Assembly (NCBI GenBank): GCA_945869965.1
Contig: CAMBRC010000048.1
Span: forward strand, 1 to 32,400
Source: Asaia bogorensis
Lineage (GTDB): Bacteria > Pseudomonadota > Alphaproteobacteria > Acetobacterales > Acetobacteraceae
Reading direction: 5' to 3'
DNA length: 32,400 nt
Numbering within the stretch: the first letter of the stretch is position 1; each line of letters starts with the position of its first letter. A program made the translations under genes and the position numbers. The notes beneath the pieces were generated by a model. The model was not told the origin of the DNA and ran no database searches. It saw only the letters and a program-made list of their open reading frames with translations. Positions 7,557 to 15,525 of this stretch are shown in pieces.

Positions 7557-7987
7557 GCCAGCAGTTCCGGGGCGAAGGCGCCGGCGTGCTGGGTGCGGAC
7601 ACCCTGGGCGCAGTCAAGCGCCAGTTCGACGATCTGGGCGGCGGCGGGGCGGCTTGGGTCGATGGCGACCAATGGCAGGCCGGTGTGCCGGCATCGGGCG
7701 GGGGCGGGCAGCCGGGTCACATCGCCGCCCAATTCCACCGCCAGCGCAAGGCGCGCGCGCGGCAGGTAGGGCAGGCGCAGGATGCCGAGGCCGCGCACCT
7801 CCAGCAGCCCCGCCAGGCTCGCCGGCGCCGAGGCGTGGCAGCCGTCAAGCTCCACCCGGTCATCGGCCACCAGCGCGAAGCCGCGGTCGAGCAGGCGCAG
7901 CACCAGGTCCGACTTCCCGGAACCCGGCGGGCCAATCAGCAACACGCCAACGCCTTGGCGCGCGGCACAGCTCGCATGTATCTGCAT
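7553..7987 (-). CDS. hprK: HPr kinase/phosphorylase, short alphaproteobacterial form
   Basis: This 144-residue protein corresponds to the C-terminal catalytic domain of HprK, which phosphorylates HPr on its regulatory serine. The P-loop is GPPGSGKS (19-26), followed by LVADDRVEL and the family signature LLEVRGLGIL. Like other alphaproteobacterial versions it lacks the N-terminal domain of Gram-positive HprK. The ATG at 7987 (MQIHASC) was chosen because family members begin with an IHASC-like strand; the 46 residues upstream in the open frame are translated hairpin repeat and leader. It is the first gene of the operon, and no ChvG/ChvI-type sensor-regulator pair precedes it here. It is divergent from the dehydratase gene. 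Confidence 0.92.
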   Translation of the reverse strand: MQIHASCAARQGVGVLLIGPPGSGKSDLVLRLLDRGFALVADDRVELDGCHASAPASLAGLLEVRGLGILRLPYLPRARLALAVELGGDVTRLPAPARCRHTGLPLVAIDPSRPAAAQIVELALDCAQGVRTQHAGAFAPELLA

Positions 7988-8059
7988 GGGACCGAAGGAT
8001 GGCCTGGATGCGGCTCGAACGGAAGCCTCTTCACGAAATTGCCCGGAACAGCGCTTAAC

Positions 8060-8141
8060 GGATGAAAGTTTTTTGGTTCTTTTTTTCAAAAAAGAACAGG
8101 CGCTTGCTTTTGAAAAAAGAAGCAAAAACTTTCATCCATTT
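8060..8141. repeat. A/T-rich double-hairpin repeat, copy 1
   Basis: An outer inverted repeat (GGATGAAAGTTTTT paired with AAAAACTTTCATCC) encloses two inner hairpins, one built on GTTCTTTTTTT/AAAAAAGAAC and one on CTTTTGAAAAAAGAAGC. The folded form would be a three-way junction. It lies in the divergent region between hprK and the dehydratase, not at any gene end. It is in the same orientation as the copy at 9938 and opposite to those at 18118 and 19320. Confidence 0.9.
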
Positions 8142-8186
8142 AGAGCGTGGCTTGATGAAGGGGCGGGTGCGTGCGAGGAATCGGAT

Positions 8187-9131
8187 ATGACCGTGAACCG
8201 TGACAGCATTGCCACCGCCGCCGCCCGGATTGGCCCCTATGTGCGCCGCACGCCGGTGCTGGAGGTGCTCGAGGGGGAGTTGGGGCAGGCATTTCAGATG
8301 GTACTGAAGCTGGAGCTGCTCCAGCACGCCGGCAGCTTCAAGCCGCGAGGGGCGTTCAACCGCATCCTGTCGGCGCGGCTGGCCGGGGAATTGCCGGCGG
8401 CCGGGGTGATCGCGGCGTCGGGCGGCAATCATGGTGCGGCGGTGGCCTATGCGGCGAAGGTGCTGGGTTTGAAGGCCGAGATCTTCGTGCCGCAGAACAC
8501 GCCGGCCACCAAGATCGCGCGCATCGAGAGTTTCGGGGCCAAGCTGGTGCGCGGCGGCAAGGCCTATGCCGAGGCGCTGGCGGCCAGCCGGGTGCGCCAG
8601 GCCAAGACCGGGGCGATGGAAGTGCATGCCTATGACCACGAAGCCGTGCTGTCCGGGCAGGGGACGGTGGCCAAGGAGTTTCTGGAGGATGCGCCGGACC
8701 TGACGCATTTGATGGTGGCCACGGGCGGCGGCGGGCTGATCGGCGGGATGGCGGCCTGGGCGGCCGGGTGGACCGAGGTGGTCAGCGTGGAGCCGAGCGG
8801 TTGTCCGGGGCTGTATAATGCGCTGGCGGCGGGCAAGCCGGTGGTCTCCCCCGTGGGTGGGCTGGCGGCCGATGCGCTGGGGGCGCGGCAGGTGGGCAGC
8901 ATCATGTTCCCGATCGCGCAGGCGCATGTGGCGCATGCGGTGCTGGTGGAGGATGACGATATTCGCGCGGCGCAGCGCCTGTTGTGGGACCGCTTCCGGC
9001 TGATCGCCGAGCCTGGCGGGGCGACCGCGTTGGCGGCGATCCTGTCGGGCGCCTTTGTGCCGCCGCCGGGGTCGCGGGTGGGCGTGTTGGTCTGCGGGTC
9101 GAATACTGATCCGGCGGAGGTAACGGGGTGA
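8187..9131 (+). CDS. PLP-dependent threonine/serine dehydratase family protein
   Basis: This is a 314-residue fold-type II pyridoxal-phosphate enzyme, single-domain and without an ACT regulatory domain, so it is of the catabolic rather than the biosynthetic type. The Schiff-base lysine is K52 in GSFKPRGAFN, the substrate loop is ASGGNHGAAVAYAA (77-90), and the phosphate-binding glycine loop is ATGGGGLIGG (178-187). A likely reaction is deamination of threonine or serine to the 2-oxo acid; related enzymes act on hydroxyaspartate or phenylserine and cannot be excluded. The ATG at 8187 has a GAGGA ribosome site about ten bases upstream. The longer frame upstream runs through the hairpin repeat and is not coding. 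The stop overlaps the next gene by four bases (GTGA). Confidence 0.88.
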   Translation: MTVNRDSIATAAARIGPYVRRTPVLEVLEGELGQAFQMVLKLELLQHAGSFKPRGAFNRILSARLAGELPAAGVIAASGGNHGAAVAYAAKVLGLKAEIFVPQNTPATKIARIESFGAKLVRGGKAYAEALAASRVRQAKTGAMEVHAYDHEAVLSGQGTVAKEFLEDAPDLTHLMVATGGGGLIGGMAAWAAGWTEVVSVEPSGCPGLYNALAAGKPVVSPVGGLAADALGARQVGSIMFPIAQAHVAHAVLVEDDDIRAAQRLLWDRFRLIAEPGGATALAAILSGAFVPPPGSRVGVLVCGSNTDPAEVTG

Positions 9132-9943
9132 GTGCCATGGCCGATCCGGTCCTGTTGGAAATCGACGCGCGCGGGGTGGCGACGGCGACGCTGAACCGGC
9201 CCGAGCGCGGCAATGCCTATGACGAGGACATGCTGGCGGCGTTCAATGGCGGGCTGGACCGGCTGGCGGGGGATGCGCAGGTTCGGGCGCTGGTGCTGCG
9301 TGGGGCGGGGAAGCACTTCCAGGCCGGGGCGGATATCCACTGGCTCGGCCGGGCGGCGCAGTATCCGCCGGATCGCGCCTATGCCGCCTCGCACGCCACC
9401 ACGCTGGCGATGCAGAAGCTGAACGAGTTTCCGCATCCGACCATCGCCATGGTCAAGGGCGCGTGCTTCGGCGGCGGGGTGGGGATTGTGTGCTGCGTCG
9501 ACGTGGCGCTTGCCGCGCCGGACGCGCTGTTCGGGATTACCGAGATCCGGGTGGGCGTGGCGCCGACGCCGATCAGCACGCACATGATCAACGCCATCGG
9601 ACTGCGCCAGACGCGGCGCTATGCGCTGACCGGCGAGCGTTTCGGGGCGGCCGAGGCGGTGCGGATCGGGCTGGTGCACGAGGTTGTGGCCGGCGACATG
9701 GAGGCGCGGCTGGCCGAGGTGCTGGACGCCATTTTCCTGGGGGCACCAGGGGCGATTTCGGCGACCAAGGATTCCTTCCTGGGCGCCAACGGGCTGAAGC
9801 TCGATGCGCGGCAGATGGCGCTGTTGTCCCACGAAGGCTGGACCCAGCGTTCGTCACCGGAAGGCCTGGAAGGCACCGCCGCCTTCCGCGACAAGCGCGT
9901 GCCGTCCTGGTACGCTCCGCCGCCCGCCCAATCGAATGGATAA
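9128..9943 (+). CDS. Enoyl-CoA hydratase/isomerase family protein, methylglutaconyl-CoA hydratase-like
   Basis: This is a 271-residue crotonase-fold protein acting on acyl-CoA. Oxyanion-hole segments are FQAGADIHWL (about 64-73) and KGACFGGGVGI (about 110-120). One catalytic glutamate is present, E139 in FGITEIRVG. The second glutamate of classical enoyl-CoA hydratase is glycine (GGGVGIV), and the following APTPISTHMINAIG resembles LiuC-type methylglutaconyl-CoA hydratases of leucine breakdown. That assignment is tentative. The GTG start at 9128 has GGAGG seven bases upstream and couples it to the dehydratase; ATG 9137 is the alternative. The last codons (Asn-Gly-stop) lie on the edge of hairpin repeat copy 2, which supplies the TAA. 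Confidence 0.88.
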   Translation: MSAMADPVLLEIDARGVATATLNRPERGNAYDEDMLAAFNGGLDRLAGDAQVRALVLRGAGKHFQAGADIHWLGRAAQYPPDRAYAASHATTLAMQKLNEFPHPTIAMVKGACFGGGVGIVCCVDVALAAPDALFGITEIRVGVAPTPISTHMINAIGLRQTRRYALTGERFGAAEAVRIGLVHEVVAGDMEARLAEVLDAIFLGAPGAISATKDSFLGANGLKLDARQMALLSHEGWTQRSSPEGLEGTAAFRDKRVPSWYAPPPAQSNG

Positions 9944-10010
9944 AAGTTTTTTGGTTTTTTTTTCAAAAAAGAACTTCTTTTTGAAAAAAGAAGCAAAAAC
10001 TTTTTATTCG
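9938..10010. repeat. A/T-rich double-hairpin repeat, copy 2
   Basis: Same architecture and orientation as the copy at 8060, but the inner hairpins are slightly shorter and less perfect. The first bases GGATAA provide the stop codon of the enoyl-CoA hydratase gene, and the far end reaches the permease gene. Confidence 0.88.
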
Positions 10011-10026
10011 CTTGCGCTTCGTCGAG

Positions 10027-10857
10027 ATGATGCGGCGCGGGGAGGGGTTTAAGAACGGGGCTATTCAGGCGCTACTGGTGTTGAATGCCGTGGTGATGGT
10101 TTATCCGTTGCTGGTCATGCTGTTGTCGGCGTTCAAGACCAATGCCGAGCTGTTTGCCTCGCCGTTTGCGCTGCCGGAGAGTTTTTCCTTCACCAATGCG
10201 GCGCGGGTGTGGGGGGAGACGAATTTTGTCGCCTATCTCGGCAATTCCGTGGTGGTCACCGCCTGTTCCGTGCTGGGCATCCTGGTGACCGGGACGATGG
10301 CGGCCTATGCGTTGGCGCGCTACCGGTTTTGGCTGAACTCGCTGGTGTTTCTGTTTTTTCTGAGCGGGTTGATGGTGCCGTTGAAGCTGGCGGTGATCCC
10401 GTTGTTCATCCAGCTCGACGCGCTCGGGCTGATCGACACGCGGGCCGGACTGGTGCTGGTGTATGTGGCGATGGGGCTGCCATCGGCGATCTTCATCCTC
10501 ACCGGCTTCCTGCGCTCCCTGCCCACTGAGTTGGAGGAGGCCGCGCGCATGGAAGGTGCCAGCGAGCTGCGCATCATGCTGCTGGTGATGCTTCCGCTGG
10601 CGCGCCCAGCCATGGTGATCGCGGCGATCCAGAACGCGGTGCCGATCTGGAACGATTTCTTTTTTCCGCTGATCTTCATCTCCAGCGAGCGCCTCAAGAC
10701 CCTGCCCCAGGGGCTGACGGTGTTCATGGGCGAATACAATACGGATTGGGGGGTGTTGTTTGCCGGGCTGAGCCTGGCGGCGCTGCCGATCGTAGCGGTT
10801 TACATTGTGCTGTCGCGGCATTTCATCGAGGGTATGACGCAAGGCGCGATCAAATAA
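10027..10857 (+). CDS. Carbohydrate ABC transporter permease, MalG/UgpE type (orphan)
   Basis: This is an inner-membrane permease of the CUT1 sugar transporter family with about six transmembrane helices, of 276 residues from ATG 10027. An in-frame TTG at 10012 is possible but lies at the repeat edge. The cytoplasmic EAA loop that contacts the ATPase is present as ELEEAARMEGASELRIMLLV, and FKTNAELFASPFALP after the first helix is typical of the second (MalG-like) permease of such systems. Importers of this class need two permeases, a binding protein and an ATPase. None is adjacent: the next genes encode amino-acid-binding proteins. The first-type permease and a sugar-binding protein lie at 23739-25934 and lack exactly this partner. 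Confidence 0.88.
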   Translation: MMRRGEGFKNGAIQALLVLNAVVMVYPLLVMLLSAFKTNAELFASPFALPESFSFTNAARVWGETNFVAYLGNSVVVTACSVLGILVTGTMAAYALARYRFWLNSLVFLFFLSGLMVPLKLAVIPLFIQLDALGLIDTRAGLVLVYVAMGLPSAIFILTGFLRSLPTELEEAARMEGASELRIMLLVMLPLARPAMVIAAIQNAVPIWNDFFFPLIFISSERLKTLPQGLTVFMGEYNTDWGVLFAGLSLAALPIVAVYIVLSRHFIEGMTQGAIK

Positions 10858-10879
10858 GCCCGCGGGGAATGGAACAGCG

Positions 10880-11905
10880 ATGAAACGGTCATGGCCTGCA
10901 TCAGTGTTGGCTTTGCTTTTGGTCCTGGCGGTATACCCCGTGCTGGCCCAAGGCTCGGGCTCGCCAACCATCGATGCCATCGTCAAGCGCGGCGAGGTGC
11001 TGTGCGGCACGTCTGGCGTGACGCCCGGGTTTTCGCTGCCCGATAGCCAGGGGGTGATGCGGGGGCTGGACGCCGATCGCTGCCGCACGGTGGCGGCCGC
11101 CATCCTGGGCGATGCCCGGCGCACCCGCTTCGTCATCACCACCACGCAGAACCGCTTTACCATCCTGCAGGGTGGCGAGATCGACCTGTTGACGCGGGCG
11201 GTGACCTGGACGCTGGGGCGTGAGGGCAACCTGGGGCTGAGCTTCGCTGGGATCAATTTTTATGATGGCACCGGGTTTCTGGTGAAGGCGACCAGTGGCA
11301 TCACCTCGGCGCGGCAGCTCGACGGGGCCGCGGTCTGCGTGGCGCCGGGGTCGTCCACCGAGTTGGCGGTCGCTGATTATTTCCGGCAGCACAATATGAA
11401 ATTCAATCCGGTGCTGATCCAGGACACGGCGGAGATCCGCGGCGCCTATCTGGCGGGGCGGTGCGACACCTATTCCACCGACGCCTCCGGCCTGGCCGGC
11501 TATCGCTTCATCCAGGGCGACCGGGCGGGCGAGCACGTCTTGCTGCCCGAAATCGTCAGCAAGGAGCCGCTGGGGGTGATGGTGCGCAAGGGCGATGCGA
11601 AGTTCTTCGACCTGGTGCGCTGGACGATGTTCGTCGGGCTAATCGCCGAGGAACACGGCCTGACGCAGGCCAATGTCGACCAGGCGCTGGCCAGCAACGT
11701 GCCGGAAATCCGCCGGCTGCTGGGGCTGGAGGGTGACATGGGGCGGGCGCTGGGGGTGGATAACCGCTTCGGCTACAACATCATCAAGCAGGTCGGCAGC
11801 TACGCCGATATGTGGCAGCGCAATATCGTGCCGGTCGGCATTCCGCGCGGGCTCAACCGGCTGTGGAACGAGGGTGGCCTGCAGTACGCGCCGCCGCTTC
11901 GTTAA
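10880..11905 (+). CDS. Amino-acid ABC transporter substrate-binding protein (AapJ-like), paralogue 1
   Basis: This is a 341-residue periplasmic binding protein of the general L-amino-acid (AapJ/BztA) family. A Sec signal peptide covers about residues 1-23 (cleavage near PVLAQ). The mature part starts TIDAIVKRGEVLCGTSG, followed by FSLPDSQGVMRGLDADRCR, the ligand-contacting TTTQNRFTILQGGEIDLL, TWTLGREGNLG, and the hinge region CDTYSTDASGLAGYR. It begins 22 bases after the permease gene with a GGGGAA ribosome site, yet that permease is of sugar type, so the pair is not a matched system. Permease and ATPase genes for amino acids are absent from the window. A close paralogue follows immediately. 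Codon use here is more mixed than in the paralogue, suggesting lower expression. Confidence 0.93.
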   Translation: MKRSWPASVLALLLVLAVYPVLAQGSGSPTIDAIVKRGEVLCGTSGVTPGFSLPDSQGVMRGLDADRCRTVAAAILGDARRTRFVITTTQNRFTILQGGEIDLLTRAVTWTLGREGNLGLSFAGINFYDGTGFLVKATSGITSARQLDGAAVCVAPGSSTELAVADYFRQHNMKFNPVLIQDTAEIRGAYLAGRCDTYSTDASGLAGYRFIQGDRAGEHVLLPEIVSKEPLGVMVRKGDAKFFDLVRWTMFVGLIAEEHGLTQANVDQALASNVPEIRRLLGLEGDMGRALGVDNRFGYNIIKQVGSYADMWQRNIVPVGIPRGLNRLWNEGGLQYAPPLR

Positions 11906-11914
11906 GCCGGCAAC

Positions 11915-11944
11915 GTGCCCAGCAGTGCGCCCAGCAGTGCGCCC
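11915..11944. repeat. Short 12-bp tandem repeat between SBP paralogues
   Basis: About two and a half copies of a GTGCGCCCAGCA unit lie in the 128-base gap between the two binding-protein genes. No function is evident. The rest of the gap should carry the promoter of the second gene, but no convincing -35/-10 pair was found. Confidence 0.6.
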
Positions 11945-12033
11945 TGTGCAACGCAGCTATTGATCTTGTCGCTGACCAACGCCATTAGAGCGCCATCGGC
12001 GGTGCGATACCGCCTCAACCAGGGAGCTTCCCA

Positions 12034-13065
12034 ATGATGCGTATCACCGCAGGCGCCATGATCGCCGGCGCCTTCCTTACCGTTGCCAGCGTCGGCGTCC
12101 AGGCCCAAGGCACCGGCTCGGCCACCATCGACGCCATCGTCAAGCGCGGCGAACTGAACTGCGGCACCGCCGGCAACTCGCCGATGTTCTCGCTGCCGGA
12201 CAGCCAGGGCGTGATGCGCGGCATCGATGTCGATGCCTGCCGCGCCGTGGCCGCCGCCATCCTGGGCGACGCCAAGAAGGTGAAGTTCATCCCGACGACC
12301 GCGCAGAACCGCTTCACCGCGCTGCAGTCGGGCGAAGTGGACATGCTGTACCGCTCCACCACCTGGACCCTCGGCCGCGAAGGCAATCTCGGCGGCATGT
12401 TCGCCAGCGTGAACTTCTATGACGGCACCGGCTTCCTGGTGAAGACCTCGCTCAAGGTCGCCGCCGCCAAGGAACTGGACGGCGCCACCGTCTGCGTCGC
12501 CCCGGGCACCTCGACCGAACTGGCCGTGGCCGACTTCTTCCGCATCCACAAGATGAAGTTCACTCCGATCCTCATCCAGGACACCAACGAGATCCAGAAC
12601 GCTTATCTGTCCGGCCGTTGTGACGTCTACTCGACCGACGCCTCGGGCCTCGCCGGCTTCCGCTTCCAGCAGGGCACCAAGATGACCGAGCACCTGCTGC
12701 TGCCGGACATCATCTCCAAGGAGCCGCTCGGCGCCATGGTCCGCAAGGGTGACGACAAGTTCTTCGACATCGTCCGCTGGACCTATTTCGCCCAGCTGAT
12801 CGCCGAGGAATACGGCATCACCTCGGCCAACGTCGACGACATCGCCAAGTCCGCCACCATCCCCGAAGTGCGCCGCCTCCTCGGCGTCGAGGGCGACATG
12901 GGCAAGGCGCTCGGCGTGGACAACAAGTGGGCCTACAACGCGATCAAGCAGGCCGGCAATTTCGCCGAGATGTGGGAGCGCAACATCACCCCGTACGGCA
13001 TCCCCCGCGGCATCAACAAGCTGTGGAATGCCGGTGGGCTGCACTACGCGCCGCCGATGCGCTGA
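12034..13065 (+). CDS. Amino-acid ABC transporter substrate-binding protein (AapJ-like), paralogue 2
   Basis: This 343-residue periplasmic binding protein has the same architecture as its upstream neighbour and long identical blocks (TIDAIVKRGE, FSLPDSQGVMRG, TWTLGREGNLG, YSTDASGLAG, SKEPLG). It arose by tandem duplication of one ancestor. The signal peptide ends near VGVQAQ. It has a GGGAG ribosome site eight bases before the ATG. Third codon positions are almost uniformly C or G, with few rare codons, typical of a highly expressed gene, and it ends at a strong intrinsic terminator. This is probably the main amino-acid receptor. Its permease and ATPase must be encoded elsewhere. Confidence 0.95.
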   Translation: MMRITAGAMIAGAFLTVASVGVQAQGTGSATIDAIVKRGELNCGTAGNSPMFSLPDSQGVMRGIDVDACRAVAAAILGDAKKVKFIPTTAQNRFTALQSGEVDMLYRSTTWTLGREGNLGGMFASVNFYDGTGFLVKTSLKVAAAKELDGATVCVAPGTSTELAVADFFRIHKMKFTPILIQDTNEIQNAYLSGRCDVYSTDASGLAGFRFQQGTKMTEHLLLPDIISKEPLGAMVRKGDDKFFDIVRWTYFAQLIAEEYGITSANVDDIAKSATIPEVRRLLGVEGDMGKALGVDNKWAYNAIKQAGNFAEMWERNITPYGIPRGINKLWNAGGLHYAPPMR

Positions 13066-13090
13066 GCGTTACACGCTCGACCAGGAAACG

Positions 13091-13123
13091 CCGCCCCGGG
13101 GTTCCCCGGGGCGGCTTTTTTTT
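13091..13123 (+). terminator. Intrinsic terminator after the binding-protein pair
   Basis: A perfect 10-bp stem (CCGCCCCGGG with CCCGGGGCGG) closes a four-base GTTC loop and is followed by C and eight T residues. It lies 26 bases after the stop of paralogue 2 and points along the plus strand. Confidence 0.95.
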
Positions 13124-13156
13124 GGCTTGAATTCAGCCTGTCGGTGTTAGCCGGTC

Positions 13157-13918
13157 CTACTCCGTCTGTGACCGGCCGGCGCGGGCGGCGACGAGGAGAT
13201 CCACACCGGCCGCGCCTGCTTCCAGCAGGGCGCGGGTGCAGTCGCGGGCGGTGGCGCCGGTGGTCAGCACGTCGTCAACCAGCAGCACGTGGCGGCCGGC
13301 GATCATGGCGGGGCGGCGCACCGCGATGGCGCCGGCGAGCATGCGGGCGCGGACCTCGGCGGAGAGCGTGGCCAGGGACTTGGTGGCGCGGGTGCGGCGC
13401 AGGGCGTCGGGCACGGCGCGAACGCCGGACAGGCGCTGGAGGCTTTGGGCCAGCAGGGCGGATTGGTTGTAGCGCCGGCCGAGCAGGCGGAAGCGATGCA
13501 GCGGCACTGGCACCAGCAGATCGGCGCGCGACAGCAGGGCAGCGCCGGCGCGCGCCATCATGCGGGCCAGGGCATGGGCCAGCTCCGGCCGGTCGGCGTG
13601 CTTGAACGGCAGTACCAACCGACGCGACTGGGCGTCATAGGCAAGGACGGCACGCGCCTCGCCCCAGGGCGGCGGGGCGGCGGTGCAATCGTCGCAGGTG
13701 GCCAGGCTAGTGTGGGCGGCATGCGGGAAGGCGCGGCCGCATGAGCGGCAATGCGGCGCGGTGATGAAGGTGGTGGCGCGGAAGCAGTCGGGGCAGAGCT
13801 GTCCTGGGCCGCCGACCAGCGCATCGCAGGTCAGGCAGTGCGACGGCAGCAGGGCGTCGAGCATGGCGCGGGCCGCGACATGGCCAGCGCGCAGACCAAG
13901 TTGCGCCAAGGCGCGCAA
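13157..13918 (-). CDS. comF: ComF family phosphoribosyltransferase-like protein
   Basis: This is about 253 residues. The N-terminal part has four Cys-x-x-Cys pairs (CLTC, CPDC, CRSC, CDDC), the zinc-ribbon of ComF proteins. The C-terminal half is a phosphoribosyltransferase fold with the PRPP loop HVLLVDDVLTTGATARDC, and LLVPVPLHRFRLLGRRYNQS precedes it. ComF takes part in DNA uptake in naturally competent bacteria; in alphaproteobacteria its role is mostly inferred. The start is uncertain. TTG at 13918, one base after the rhodanese stop, fits family length; ATG 13864 would begin only five residues before the first zinc ligands. It is the second gene of a two-gene unit with the rhodanese. Confidence 0.88.
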   Translation of the reverse strand: MRALAQLGLRAGHVAARAMLDALLPSHCLTCDALVGGPGQLCPDCFRATTFITAPHCRSCGRAFPHAAHTSLATCDDCTAAPPPWGEARAVLAYDAQSRRLVLPFKHADRPELAHALARMMARAGAALLSRADLLVPVPLHRFRLLGRRYNQSALLAQSLQRLSGVRAVPDALRRTRATKSLATLSAEVRARMLAGAIAVRRPAMIAGRHVLLVDDVLTTGATARDCTRALLEAGAAGVDLLVAARAGRSQTE

Positions 13919-13919
13919 G

Positions 13920-15464
13920 TCAGACGCCGAAGCGTACCGTGCCGTCGCGCTCGATCTCGTGCACCAGGTCGATCTCCCATGACAGGTAGGCCTGCATCGC
14001 TTCCTCGACGCCGGAATTGCGGTCGTAGGGGCGCAGGTAGAAGTCGATGCATTCGGCATCCGACGGCACCGTGCGGTCGCGGTCGAGCGGGCGGCCGGCC
14101 TGCTTCCAGGCATCGGTGCCGCCGGCCAGGGCACGCACCGGGGCGGGGGCGATTGCCTGCACCTCGGCCACCGCATAGGCCGCCAGGACGCCGTCCGGCG
14201 AGGCGATGACCACTTGGGACGAGCCTTCCAGTGCGCTGCGCAGGCGGCCGAGGCGGCCGCGCACGCCCCAGATGGCGCCGGGGATGTGGCCGTCGCGGAA
14301 ATCGATGCTGCGGGCGAGGTCGATCACCACCGTGCCGGGGGCGTCCAGTGCGGCGGCGTCGACCGTTGCGGCGGAGGGGGGCGACACCGCGACGAGGTGG
14401 GCGGTGCCCAACGCGCCTTCAGCGACGAACACGTCGGCATGGCCCATCTGGCGCAGCCAGGCGGCCGACATGCGGGCACGCACGCCGTCATCGTCGATCA
14501 GCGCGATGCGCGCGCCACGCACGCCGATCCAGGTGTCGGTCGCCTGGACCAGCTGGCCGCCAGGGGCCGAGAGCGCGCCGGGACGTGTGCCGGTGCGGTA
14601 TTCCGTGGGGTCGCGCACGTCGAGGACATACAGGCTTCGGCTGGGGTCGGCCTCCATCGCGGCCAGGGCGGCGGCGTCGATCACCCGAACGCTCGAGCGG
14701 TTGGCGAAGGTTTCGGCACGGCTATGGGCGAGGTTCGCTGTCTTCGGCCTGCCGGGGGTGAACTCGGCGGGTTGGCCGCGATCGGGGGTGAGGCCGGCGA
14801 GTTCCCAGCCCATGGTGCCGTTGCGCAGGGCAACCACCTTGTTGGGCACGCCGGCCTGGCGCAGGGTTTCGGCGCCGAGGATCGAGCGGGTGCGCCCGGC
14901 GCAGTTGACCACGATCAGCGTGTCGGGGTTCGGCACGATGTCGGCGATGCGGTAGGCGAGTTCGCCGCCCGGCACCGACTGGCCGCGCGGGATCGACATG
15001 CGGCGAAATTCTTCCACTGTCCGGCTGTCCAGCACGACCATGTCGCGGCCGTCGTTGAGCCAGGCGTTCAGCTCCGGGGCGTCGACGCTCTCGGTGCCGA
15101 AATGGTGCTCGACCCACTCGCCGAACGCCTTGCTCGGGACGTTGACGCCGCTGAACAGGACGTAGCCCGCGGCCTCCCAGGCCTTGGTGCCGCCATCGAG
15201 CACGGCGATGTCGGTGCAGCCGATGGATTCGAGGTAGGTGGCGAGTTTCTCGGCCACACCGCGCCCATCGTCACAGACCACCACACGGGTGCCGCGCCGG
15301 GGCAGCAGGCCGGGCGCGCGCAGTTCACGGCGGGAATAGGGGCAGGGGACGGCCCAGAAGAGGTGGCTGGCGCCGAACTCGCCCTCCTCCCGTGCATCCA
15401 GTAGCGCCAGCTCCTGGCCGTCGGTAATCCAGGCGCGCAGCGTGGCGGCGTCGATCCGGCGCAT
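13920..15464 (-). CDS. Four-domain rhodanese-like sulfurtransferase
   Basis: The protein has 514 residues containing four rhodanese repeats (about 1-105, 115-230, 255-360 and 365-465) and a C-terminal tail. Domain 1 has a candidate sulfur-carrying cysteine, C64 in VVVCDDGRG, and domain 2 has C188 in the classical loop NCAGRTRS. In domain 3 the matching position is Asp (ALIDDDGVR) and in domain 4 it is Ser (VIASPDGV), so those two are probably structural. Such proteins move sulfane sulfur between donors and thiol acceptors in the cytoplasm. The ATG at 15464 has a near-perfect GAGGAGG site; the much longer open frame overlaps the divergent methyltransferase and was not used. Only about 60 bases separate the two divergent starts. 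Confidence 0.92.
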   Translation of the reverse strand: MRRIDAATLRAWITDGQELALLDAREEGEFGASHLFWAVPCPYSRRELRAPGLLPRRGTRVVVCDDGRGVAEKLATYLESIGCTDIAVLDGGTKAWEAAGYVLFSGVNVPSKAFGEWVEHHFGTESVDAPELNAWLNDGRDMVVLDSRTVEEFRRMSIPRGQSVPGGELAYRIADIVPNPDTLIVVNCAGRTRSILGAETLRQAGVPNKVVALRNGTMGWELAGLTPDRGQPAEFTPGRPKTANLAHSRAETFANRSSVRVIDAAALAAMEADPSRSLYVLDVRDPTEYRTGTRPGALSAPGGQLVQATDTWIGVRGARIALIDDDGVRARMSAAWLRQMGHADVFVAEGALGTAHLVAVSPPSAATVDAAALDAPGTVVIDLARSIDFRDGHIPGAIWGVRGRLGRLRSALEGSSQVVIASPDGVLAAYAVAEVQAIAPAPVRALAGGTDAWKQAGRPLDRDRTVPSDAECIDFYLRPYDRNSGVEEAMQAYLSWEIDLVHEIERDGTVRFGV

Positions 15465-15525
15465 CGTGTTCCTCCTCAAACCTGAGCGGACCATACGCCT
15501 TGGCTTTATCGTTGGGGAAGCGCAC

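Noticed and set aside
8060-8141. Simple intrinsic terminator of a convergent pair
   Set aside because: Here the flanking genes are divergent, so no transcript of either gene ends at this copy; the repeat must be present for another reason.
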